A DNA stretch of 64,000 nucleotides, taken from contig NZ_AP031572.1 of assembly GCF_040436315.1 (NCBI RefSeq), positions 682,001 to 746,000 of the forward strand. Direction: 5' to 3'. The DNA comes from Synechocystis sp. LKSZ1. GTDB lineage: Bacteria > Cyanobacteriota > Cyanobacteriia > Cyanobacteriales > Microcystaceae. Below the pieces are notes generated by a model. It was not told the origin of the DNA and searched no databases. It saw only the letters and a program-made list of their open reading frames with translations. Positions within the stretch are counted from its first letter, which is position 1. Every line of letters starts with the position of its first letter. Made by a program: the position numbers and the translations under genes. This document shows, piece by piece, positions 17,793 to 24,623 of the stretch.

Positions 17793-18608
17793 CTAGCGGT
17801 GGTTAACCCCGGCCCACTCAATAGCGTAGTCTCGATAGAGATGATTGGCTTGCCCTACGTTAAGTTCCTGAATTCCCAGGGAAGAAAAAATCAAGCTGGC
17901 TCCCATCAGGGCCATGATGGCATTTTCAGAAAAGCTGACTAAGCCTAGGGGAGCCTTGGAATTACCACCAACGCAGGCACAATTTAAAGCCAGTTTATCC
18001 ATATAGACCGCCTTAAACACTGATACGGTACCGCTGAGGCCCACGAGTAAGGAAGCAATCCCTGTGGCCAAGGGAACAATTCCCGATAGATAGCCTAAAC
18101 CCAATAGCAATTCAAGGAAAGGATAGGCCTTGCCGTAGGGCTTGCATTGCTGGGTAATCAGATCATATTTCTCAAAGCTCTTGGCAAAGGCCTCAATATC
18201 CATCAACTTTAAGGATGCCAGCATCGAAAGGGAAATCCCCATGAAACCCGTCACCCCCAAAGATGTGGACAGGGCCATGAGCCCCGCCGTTGAAAAGAGG
18301 GCAATAACTGGCGTATAGGAATACTCTGCTTTTTCGGGATTGACCTGTAATAGTTGGGCCAGGTCGGCATAGCCTCCAATTCTGGTCTCGCCGAAGAAGA
18401 TTTGCGGCGTGGTGACTACCTGATATTGGGCCTTAAATTGCACAACTTCTTCCTGGGAGGTTAGCTTAATATCCTCAAAGGGAATTCCCTGTTCTTGTAA
18501 TAAATTAACTGCTTTCAGGCCCCAAGGACAGTCGTGGCCGGGCAGGGCCATGCGGTATACCTTGGCCGAGACAGCACTATCGGTTAAATGTTGACGAATT
18601 GCTTCCAT
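17793..18608 (-). CDS. Glutaredoxin-MauE fusion, redox membrane protein
   Basis: 271 residues from the ATG at 18608, with AGAGGTG 6 nt upstream; a GTG at 18617 is the alternative. Residues 1-90 are glutaredoxin-like with the active site GHDCPWGLKAV, followed by TTPQIFFGETRIGGYADL, the typical cis-Pro/GG region. From about residue 95 there are four membrane helices of the MauE/DoxX type, with cysteines in TQQCKPYGKAYP and a CAC motif (LNCACVGG). Such fusions probably shuttle thiol/disulfide or quinone electrons across the membrane. It is divergently paired with a MerR regulator; both promoters carry the same 19-bp element, so it is the likely target. Confidence 0.85.
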   Translation of the reverse strand: MEAIRQHLTDSAVSAKVYRMALPGHDCPWGLKAVNLLQEQGIPFEDIKLTSQEEVVQFKAQYQVVTTPQIFFGETRIGGYADLAQLLQVNPEKAEYSYTPVIALFSTAGLMALSTSLGVTGFMGISLSMLASLKLMDIEAFAKSFEKYDLITQQCKPYGKAYPFLELLLGLGYLSGIVPLATGIASLLVGLSGTVSVFKAVYMDKLALNCACVGGNSKAPLGLVSFSENAIMALMGASLIFSSLGIQELNVGQANHLYRDYAIEWAGVNHR

Positions 18609-18643
18609 TACCGTCACCTCTCTAGTAGAAGCTGAATGAATCT

Positions 18644-18675
18644 ACTCTAGACTCTCTAGCTGACTGTAGAGTCAA
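18644..18675 (-). promoter_or_regulatory. Promoter and operator of the glutaredoxin-MauE gene
   Basis: On the minus strand TTGACT (18675-18670) and TAGAGT (18649-18644) are separated by 20 bp, the over-long spacing typical of MerR-activated promoters. The spacer holds GACTCTCTAGCTGACTGTA (plus-strand 18650-18668). The perfect dyad GACTCT-N12-AGAGTC spans 18650-18673. Confidence 0.65.
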
Positions 18676-18721
18676 GCAGCATCAGAACTAATTTTCAGAA
18701 AAATTTCTCCGATCCAAAGAC

Positions 18722-18753
18722 TTGACTCTCTAGCAGACTGTATGGTTTACAGT
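18722..18753 (+). promoter_or_regulatory. Promoter and operator of merR-type regulator
   Basis: TTGACT (18722-18727) and TACAGT (18748-18753) are separated by 20 bp. The element GACTCTCTAGCAGACTGTA at 18724-18742 repeats the one at 18650-18668 with one mismatch, 74 bp away (about seven helical turns). A second dyad, ACTGTA-N5-TACAGT, lies at 18737-18753. This implies autoregulation by the MerR protein encoded just downstream. Confidence 0.65.
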
Positions 18754-18790
18754 AGGCTTATCTATCTATCTGGCTTGGGAAGAGAAAGAC

Positions 18791-19210
18791 ATGGTTACGC
18801 TCTTAAAAATTGGAGAGATCGCTAAAAAAACCGGTGTTTCCGTCGGCACCCTGCGCTACTACGAATCGTTGCAACTGTTGTCCCCCCTGGAGCGTGGGGA
18901 GAATAACTACCGCTACTATGGCCCTGAAACAATCCAACAAGTGGAATTTATTAAAAAAGCGCAATCCCTCGGCTTTTCTCTAGAGGAGGCCCGACAAATC
19001 CTAGCAGTGAAACAAAGTGGAGAACCGCCCTGTGAATTGGTTAAACAGTTATTGGCTCAGAAGATTACAGAGCTTGATCTCAAAATCCATCAGATGACTG
19101 TCTTTAAAGCTGAGTTGGAAAACTACGCAACTGAATGGCTGGCTATTGCAAGTCAGAACTCAGACGTCCAAAATGCCGTCTGTCCTTTAATCGCCTCCGT
19201 ACTTGGATAG
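18791..19210 (+). CDS. MerR family transcriptional regulator
   Basis: 139 residues. The N-terminal winged helix is canonical: LLKIGEIAKKTGVSVGTLRYYESLQLL with the later NNYRYYGPE wing and FIKKAQSLGFSLEEARQIL. A dimerisation helix follows (about 82-118). Cysteines are Cys81, at the position of the metal-ligand Cys in MerR/ZntR, and Cys131 in the tail (NAVCPLIASVLG). The CxxC of copper sensors is absent. This suggests metal or thiol sensing. Its divergent neighbour is a glutaredoxin-MauE fusion, and the shared operator sequence makes a redox-responsive switch the most economical reading. Confidence 0.9.
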   Translation: MVTLLKIGEIAKKTGVSVGTLRYYESLQLLSPLERGENNYRYYGPETIQQVEFIKKAQSLGFSLEEARQILAVKQSGEPPCELVKQLLAQKITELDLKIHQMTVFKAELENYATEWLAIASQNSDVQNAVCPLIASVLG

Positions 19211-19212
19211 GT

Positions 19213-19743
19213 TTATTGAGTCGGAGAGGATAGCTTACGGATTTCCGAATAAAACGCACTATAGCTAAATTGGCCCCCTTGTTGAATCAAACAGGTGCGG
19301 AGCCGGAGATTCGGGCTCGCAAACCACAACCGTTCTTCAATACGAGTCTCTTGATCCTGGAGCCAGAGGGATAAACTTTCATCGGGGGCCAAAACATATT
19401 TTCCCTGCAGGGCCTGGCCCTTAACTGGCCCAAGGGCCAGGCGTAGGAGCGTTCCTTGGCCCGATTGTTCTGTAGGCACAAAAACATAGACGAGGCCTCC
19501 CGTTTGCTTTGGTTTTCCCCAATCGACTGAGGTATCCCAGTTCACTTTAACGGCCAATGGGGCTTCTGTCACCGGGATCTGATGTTGTTCTAGGGCCGCT
19601 TGGAAGTCAGGTTCAAGCTCAGTTAGAACCTCAATGGCCAATTCGGATTTATGATTTTCTGCCTGCTGTTGCTGAAAATTGTAGTGGGTGCGTTGGGAGA
19701 ACCATTTGCCTTGCCAGGATGCTAGGTATGCTTGGAGTTCCAT
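19213..19743 (-). CDS. Phycobiliprotein chromophore lyase, CpcS/CpcU family
   Basis: 176 residues from the ATG at 19743; a longer frame to 19842 runs into the neighbouring gene. The family opening is clear: MELQAYLASWQGKWFSQRTHYNF followed by QQQAENHKSELAIEVL. The lipocalin-like barrel continues to ERLWFASPNLRLRTC, which carries the conserved Trp-Phe-x-x-x-Asn-Leu-Arg-x-Arg block. CpcS/CpcU proteins attach phycocyanobilin to Cys84-type sites of allophycocyanin and phycocyanin beta. The QQQAENHKSEL pattern leans towards CpcU, which works as a heterodimer with CpcS, but I cannot separate the two reliably. It lies downstream of nblB on the same strand (37 bp). Confidence 0.85.
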   Translation of the reverse strand: MELQAYLASWQGKWFSQRTHYNFQQQQAENHKSELAIEVLTELEPDFQAALEQHQIPVTEAPLAVKVNWDTSVDWGKPKQTGGLVYVFVPTEQSGQGTLLRLALGPVKGQALQGKYVLAPDESLSLWLQDQETRIEERLWFASPNLRLRTCLIQQGGQFSYSAFYSEIRKLSSPTQ

Positions 19744-19780
19744 GAAAAATAGAGACCGAATTGACCAGATTCGACCTATT

Positions 19781-20449
19781 TTAGGGCATTTCGAGGCGTT
19801 CCAGGGAAAGGGTCGCCGCTTGGCTAACTTGGGGATGTTCATCCTTGGCGAGAAAGCGGAGGGCGGAGCGGCTTTGGTCAGTGGGGAGGTTACCCAGGGC
19901 CTCCGCCAGACGTTGACGAATCAACCAATCGTCAGAACTAGCAAATTTTAAAATGGCTTCTACGGTATCAACAGCCCGAATTTCCCCTAGGGCAGCAATG
20001 GCCGCTTGCTGGAGAACGGTTTCTTCGCTTTCCAGGGCCGCTAGGAGTACCTCTTTAGCTCGGATATCCTGGAGATTGCCTAGGGAAACGGCGGCACTAA
20101 AGCGTACCAGCCATTCCGTATCTTCATAGAAAGCTCGGCTGAGGGGTTCGAGGGCCCGATTGTCAGCGAGGTAACCCAAGGCCCCAGCCGCATCGGCCCG
20201 GATGCCGTAGTCAGGATCGGTTTCGAGTAGTTGAACCAAGATGGGATAGCACTCTTCCGTTTGCTTAATCCCTAGGGCAAAAACCGCCATGGAACGGACT
20301 TGTAGAATTTCATCGTTGAGGACTTTTTTAATTAGGGGCACAGCTTCTTCGCCAGAATAGGGCCGGAGCGAGGCCAGGGCAATCATCCGGTCTTTGGAAT
20401 TGGGACTATCTAGCTGAGTGGCAATTTGCTCTAGGGTCAGGGGATTCAT
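19781..20449 (-). CDS. nblB: HEAT-repeat protein, NblB-like (phycobilisome degradation)
   Basis: 222 residues from the ATG at 20449. The whole length is made of about six HEAT/PBS-lyase repeats (for example VRSMAVFALGIKQTEECYPIL, IRADAAGALGYLADNRALEPL, VRFSAAVSLGNLQDIRAKEVL, LQQAAIAALGEIRAVDTVEAI, IRQRLAEALGNLPTDQSRSAL). The size and repeat spacing match NblB, which is required for phycobilisome breakdown in starvation and is related to the CpcE/F bilin lyases. Cytosolic. It precedes the CpcS/CpcU lyase by 37 bp, giving a bilin-handling pair. A CpcE/F-like lyase is excluded by the shorter length. Confidence 0.8.
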   Translation of the reverse strand: MNPLTLEQIATQLDSPNSKDRMIALASLRPYSGEEAVPLIKKVLNDEILQVRSMAVFALGIKQTEECYPILVQLLETDPDYGIRADAAGALGYLADNRALEPLSRAFYEDTEWLVRFSAAVSLGNLQDIRAKEVLLAALESEETVLQQAAIAALGEIRAVDTVEAILKFASSDDWLIRQRLAEALGNLPTDQSRSALRFLAKDEHPQVSQAATLSLERLEMP

Positions 20450-20598
20450 GAGAATGCTCAACATTTCTTTACATAAATCCTATTCTAACGATTTTCTTTC
20501 CTGGACTGGGTCGCTTTCCCTTCTCGAGGATAGGGGTCGGCTAAGATACGAATAAGGCTCCTGGTAGCGAGCTATTCTGTCCTGACCTGGCCATTCCT

Positions 20599-21063
20599 AT
20601 GAGTAAATCCACCCACGCCCACCTGACCTTTTCCCTCTCCAAGGGTTTATCCTTTTCTGAAAAGGAACAAACGAAACGCCAGAAAGAATACTACATGGGC
20701 GCAAAACTCTTGGAAATTGGGGTTCAACCCCAGGCGGCTGTCTATCGCTGGTCTTTAGAAACCAATCCCCAGGAAGAAATTTGGACCTACAGTGCCTTTT
20801 GGGGAGAGTCGAAGGAACGCTTGCTATCAGGTCAGTATCCCCTAGAGGGCTCTGAACTGCTCGACTGTGCTCGAGCCAATGCCAACCAAGGCCTGGCTGT
20901 AACTGCTCAACTCTGTGGTTATGGTGAACACATTACACAGTTTGAAACTGCTTTACAGGAAGCGGCCCAACGGGCCGGCCTATCCCTTCAGTCTTTGACG
21001 GATTTACTACCTAAATCTGGCCAAGGACTGACCCTGGCCCCGGAAACGGATGCCTCGTTGTAG
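20599..21063 (+). CDS. Hypothetical cyanobacterial protein (154 aa)
   Basis: 154 residues, soluble, no signal peptide. Pattern: a polar N-terminus, EKEQTKRQKEYYMGAKLLEIG, then a strand-rich middle (AAVYRWSLETNPQEEIWTYSAFWGESKERLLSGQYPL in outline), and a helical C-terminal half with TAQLCGYGEHITQFETALQEA. No known domain recognised. The ATG follows a spaced promoter region 150 bp from nblB, with which it is divergent. It is convergent with the 21066 gene, 2 bp apart. Confidence 0.65.
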   Translation: MSKSTHAHLTFSLSKGLSFSEKEQTKRQKEYYMGAKLLEIGVQPQAAVYRWSLETNPQEEIWTYSAFWGESKERLLSGQYPLEGSELLDCARANANQGLAVTAQLCGYGEHITQFETALQEAAQRAGLSLQSLTDLLPKSGQGLTLAPETDASL

Positions 21064-21065
21064 GG

Positions 21066-21323
21066 TTAGCCAATCACCCACAGGCCTTGGCGTCGCCATT
21101 GCTGTTCTCGGAGTGCTTCCTCGAGTTGGGTCGGGGCAATATAGCCGCAGCGTACCAATAGTTCCCCCAGTTTGAGGCGATAGGAATGCTGGAGTTCCAC
21201 AGCTTCCAGAAGCTGGTATTCAGAAATTAACTTTTTTCTAATCAGGATTTGGCCAAGGCTATGGCAGGAGAGGGCTTGAGGATTTTGGGCTAAGGGAGAG
21301 CGGGTACAAAGAGCGCTAGTCAT
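21066..21323 (-). CDS. Small protein with MshEN/GspE-N-like motif
   Basis: 85 residues. The core reads LGQILIRKKLISEYQLLEAVE followed by LKLGELLVRCGYIAPTQLEEAL. These are two tandem LG(x)LL(x)(K/R)(x)G(x)I(x)xxQLxxAL units, the helical pattern of the N-terminal domain of GspE/PilB ATPases. In larger proteins this domain (MshEN) can bind c-di-GMP; here it stands alone. Cytosolic; could be a small signalling or adaptor protein. No partner in the neighbourhood suggests a pathway. Confidence 0.7.
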   Translation of the reverse strand: MTSALCTRSPLAQNPQALSCHSLGQILIRKKLISEYQLLEAVELQHSYRLKLGELLVRCGYIAPTQLEEALREQQWRRQGLWVIG

Positions 21324-21564
21324 AGTGCTAAATCTCCTCAGTCGTTAACCAAGGTTATTAAGTCAATGGTCTAGAGAATTCAAAAAGTATCCGCTATCGT
21401 AAGGGCTGACTCTAATCTTTGAGAAGAGGCCAAGCCACTATTTACAAAAATTTATATTTCCTGCGTCGGGCGCAACGTCGTTCCCAGCGTATCAAGAGTA
21501 GTTCACTGTCGATATGCTTCCACGCTAAGCTAACCATTGGTTCACCGTATTTTGAAACAAGTGC

Positions 21565-22329
21565 ATGGCTGGTCATAGTAAATGGGCAAATATCAAACGA
21601 CAAAAGGCCCGGGTCGATGCTAAAAAGGGCAAGACCTTTACTCAACTCTCACGGGCCATCATTGTCGCGGCTCGTAACGGGCTACCGGATCCCGCTGGCA
21701 ATTTTCAATTGAGAACGGCCATTGAAAAGGCCAAGGCTGCGGGGATTCCCAACGAGAATATCGAACGGGCCATCGCCAAGGGGGCCGGCACCTACGACAG
21801 TGGCGAAGCCAATTTTGAGGCTATTCGTTACGAAGGTTATGGCCCGGGGGGCATCGCCATCCTGGTCGAGGCTCTGACGGATAATCGCAACCGTACCGCT
21901 GCCGATCTCCGAGCCGCTTTTAGTAAAAAGGGCGGCAACCTCGGGGAAACGGGCTGTGTCAGCTGGATGTTTACTCAGAAAGGTGTGGTGCGTTTGAGTG
22001 GGACAGTCAGTGAAGAATCCCTGTTGGAGGCGGCCCTGGCCGGAGAAGCCGAAACCTACGAATGGCTAGATGAAGCGGAAGGGGGCGGCGTAGAATTATT
22101 TACCAATGTGGCGAATACGGAAAACCTAGTTCAGAGTCTCAAAAATGCTGGCTTGACGGTGGCCGAGAGTGAACTGCGCTGGATTCCCGAAAATATAGTA
22201 GAAGTGACAGATGAAGAGCAGGCCCAGGCCCTCTTAAAATTGGTTGATGTGTTAGAAAACCTGGATGATGTACAGTCTGTGACTACGAATTTTGAACTGG
22301 TGGAGGCCCTGCTCGGATTGGCTGAATAG
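21565..22329 (+). CDS. yebC: YebC/PmpR family DNA-binding regulatory protein
   Basis: 254 residues, normal for the family. It opens with the signature MAGHSKWANIKRQKARVDAKKG and has RNGLPDPAGNFQLRTAIEKAKAAGIPNENIERAIAKG, EGYGPGGIAILVE and a C-terminal acidic domain. YebC proteins are cytosolic; they were described as transcription regulators and, more recently, as factors that help ribosomes through proline-rich stretches. Single gene; divergent from the 21066 gene with a 240-bp gap. Confidence 0.95.
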   Translation: MAGHSKWANIKRQKARVDAKKGKTFTQLSRAIIVAARNGLPDPAGNFQLRTAIEKAKAAGIPNENIERAIAKGAGTYDSGEANFEAIRYEGYGPGGIAILVEALTDNRNRTAADLRAAFSKKGGNLGETGCVSWMFTQKGVVRLSGTVSEESLLEAALAGEAETYEWLDEAEGGGVELFTNVANTENLVQSLKNAGLTVAESELRWIPENIVEVTDEEQAQALLKLVDVLENLDDVQSVTTNFELVEALLGLAE

Positions 22330-22436
22330 CCATCAATGATTGCCAGTAAGCTTCGGTCCATGGTCGATAATAGAAAAATGTTGACCGAGGTAGTCACCCT
22401 GGACAACACCGATATCGTCATAGGAATTAAGTGTGC

Positions 22437-23582
22437 ATGGGACTGCTAACCAAGGGCCTCGAAATTGAAATCTATACCGGCACCCCCCAAGGCCAGATCA
22501 TCGGTTTATCCGACCGAATTGTGCAAGACCTAACGGGCTTTGTACGAGAACCCGATAGTCGCAACGTGGAATACACGACGGCCCCGTTTCAGAGCTATGA
22601 CCGCTTACTCTGTGCTATTTTGCGTCCACGCCGTCAATTGCGTCAGTACCTAGCAAGCCTGGGTGACTATACTCTTATTCCCGGCAGTTGCCTTTCCCTC
22701 GGCGGTGGGCAAGTATTTTACCGCTCCGATCCACAAAATCCCTACCATAGCTACATTGAGCAGACCTACGGCCCGACGGTGGTGACGGCCAGTGTCCATA
22801 TCAACATCGGTATTGCCGACCCAGAACACCTACTCCAGGCCTGTCGTCTAGTTCGTCTAGAAGCGCCGCTGTATCTGGCCCTGAGTGCCTCCTCTCCCTT
22901 CTTTGATGGCCGGGTGACGGGGGCCCATTCCAGTCGTTGGCAAGTCTTTCCCAAAACGCCGCCCCAAGTTCCCCTTTTTACCAGTCATGGCCACTTTATT
23001 GAGTGGACGGAACAACAATTGCAGTTGGGTACCATGCAGAATGTCCGTCATCTCTGGGCCTCGGTGCGGCCCAATGGCGATAACCGCCCCTATAATCTCA
23101 ATCGGTTAGAACTCCGCATCTGTGATTTAGTTACTAATCCCCTCCATCTGCTGGCCATTGTGGCCCTCCTGGAAGCGCGTTTAATGCAACTGGCCCTTGA
23201 CCCGAGCCTCGATCCTCTCCAGGCTAGTTCCTTAGCCCCGGACAGGTTGCTGGAATTAACGGATAAGAATGAGACCCTTGCCGCCCAATCCAGTTTGGAC
23301 GCGACCTTATTCCATTGGCAGGATGGGCGTCCGATCCAGGCCCGAGACTGGATAGAAGAGCTGTATACATCGGTGTATCCTCTTGCCAAGGCCCAGGGCT
23401 TTAGTTGTTTTCTCTCTCCAGTACAGACTATCCTGCGTCAGGGCAACATGGCCCAGCAGTGGCTCCAGCAGTACCAGAAGGGGATTTCATTATCGGTTAT
23501 TCTGCAACAGGCCATTTTCGATACAGAACAAGAAGAACAGCGCCTCGCCGAAGACCTCTGTCTCCCCGCCCTGGTGGCCTAA
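22437..23582 (+). CDS. gshA: Glutamate-cysteine ligase, cyanobacterial type
   Basis: 381 residues from the ATG at 22437; a GTG two codons earlier is possible. It begins GLLTKGLEIEIYTGTPQG, with REPDSRNVEYTTAPF (substrate region), LGDYTLIPGSCLSLGG, VTASVHINIGI and RLELRICDLV. This matches the stand-alone GCL group of cyanobacteria, which forms gamma-glutamylcysteine in the first step of glutathione synthesis. Cytosolic. Follows yebC at 107 bp and has its own terminator. The glutathione made here would serve the glutaredoxin domain encoded 4 kb upstream, though nothing in the sequence links the two. Confidence 0.9.
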   Translation: MGLLTKGLEIEIYTGTPQGQIIGLSDRIVQDLTGFVREPDSRNVEYTTAPFQSYDRLLCAILRPRRQLRQYLASLGDYTLIPGSCLSLGGGQVFYRSDPQNPYHSYIEQTYGPTVVTASVHINIGIADPEHLLQACRLVRLEAPLYLALSASSPFFDGRVTGAHSSRWQVFPKTPPQVPLFTSHGHFIEWTEQQLQLGTMQNVRHLWASVRPNGDNRPYNLNRLELRICDLVTNPLHLLAIVALLEARLMQLALDPSLDPLQASSLAPDRLLELTDKNETLAAQSSLDATLFHWQDGRPIQARDWIEELYTSVYPLAKAQGFSCFLSPVQTILRQGNMAQQWLQQYQKGISLSVILQQAIFDTEQEEQRLAEDLCLPALVA

Positions 23583-23620
23583 AATTGGCGGTCTATTTCA
23601 ATAAAAATTCATAAATCCTG

Positions 23621-23650
23621 TCAGCTTGGAAAGCTGAATAAGTATTTTTT
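23621..23650 (+). terminator. Rho-independent terminator after gshA
   Basis: TCAGCTT (23621-23627), loop GGA, AAGCTGA (23631-23637), then ATAAGTATTTTTT. A 7-bp perfect stem and T-run 38 bp after the gshA stop. Confidence 0.7.
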
Positions 23651-23726
23651 ATAAGTTAGGGGGTAAAGATAAGTATTTTTCGGTAGGATAATTAGCTGAA
23701 TTAATCACTCTGCTTCGATTGTCGCC

Positions 23727-24191
23727 ATGGTACAGGTCGTTTTGGTTCATCCTCAAATTCCCCCCAATACAGGCAATATTGCCCGTACATGCGCTGCCAC
23801 AGCCACCTCGTTACATTTAGTTGGCCCGCTAGGATTTGAGTTAAGTGACCGTTATCTGAAGCGAGCTGGCCTAGACTACTGGCCCCATGTCGATCTTCAC
23901 TACTATCCTGACGTGGCAGCTTTTCTGGCTCATTGGCAAACGGTCGGAGGCAACCTGGTTGGCTTCAGTGTGAGGGGAACAGATAGTTATCTAGACTACG
24001 AATTCCAGGCAACGGATTGGCTGCTCTTTGGCAGTGAAAGTGATGGCCTGCCAGCAGAACTCCGGGCCCAATGCACTCATCTCCTCTACATTCCCATGCC
24101 TGCTGGTGCAGTGCGGAGTTTGAACTTGTCGGCGAGTGCCGCTATTGCTCTCTTTGAGGCCTATCGCCAGTTAAAGTACTTTGATTCATGA
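23727..24191 (+). CDS. trmL: tRNA (cytidine(34)-2'-O)-methyltransferase TrmL
   Basis: 154 residues, the minimal SPOUT enzyme. It has the opening VVLVHPQIPPNTGNIARTCAAT, the YWPHVDLHYY region, the knot motifs LLFGSESDGLP and IPMPAGAVRSLNLSASAAIALFEAYRQL. TrmL/YibK methylates the wobble ribose of tRNA-Leu species, including the CAA anticodon type, one of which is encoded at 46578 in this window. Functional as a dimer in the cytosol. Confidence 0.95.
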   Translation: MVQVVLVHPQIPPNTGNIARTCAATATSLHLVGPLGFELSDRYLKRAGLDYWPHVDLHYYPDVAAFLAHWQTVGGNLVGFSVRGTDSYLDYEFQATDWLLFGSESDGLPAELRAQCTHLLYIPMPAGAVRSLNLSASAAIALFEAYRQLKYFDS

Positions 24192-24623
24192 GTACAAAAT
24201 CGGCTCATTGATAAGAAATTTCTATATTTCTGGTGCTTAATTTCGGTAGAGGCCTGATTATTATCTCTAATAGGCTTGAACTGGCTCTTGGCAGACGCCT
24301 TGCTTTCCTGGGAAATCGGTCAAATCTTTGGAGGCGGGGAAATTAGCCTGTTTCATAGAAACATTATTCTGTCAACTCCGTCTATTGCACAAGTTTGATT
24401 GGACACTGTCTAGATTGAGGTGACTCAGGGAGGCAAGGCCTAGACCCAGACTTGTCTAAATTGGGAAAGCAAGTTAATCTTTGCAGAGCAATTAATCCTG
24501 AGTATACCGACCAAATTAGTGCTCTTGTTCATTGGTTGCTTCCCTTTACTCTAGAACTGACCGTCGTGATCAACATCGGTCATTAGCGTGTTCAACGCTC
24601 GTTCACACACCAGGAGGTTCTTC
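24192..24623. other. 432-bp leader region upstream of the LysM/M23 gene
   Basis: No protein gene seen. The segment around 24321-24342 (AATCTTTGGAGGCGGGGAA) resembles the conserved 5' element of ydaO-type c-di-AMP riboswitches, and 24370-24387 (TGTCAACTCCGTCTATTGC) loosely resembles the 3' element. However, the central GGGGUGAA and the CAGCUAAC block are not recognisable. I treat it as a long regulatory leader of unknown type. A short stem GCTTGTCT/AGACAAGT-like pairing also occurs near 24445-24460. Confidence 0.3.
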
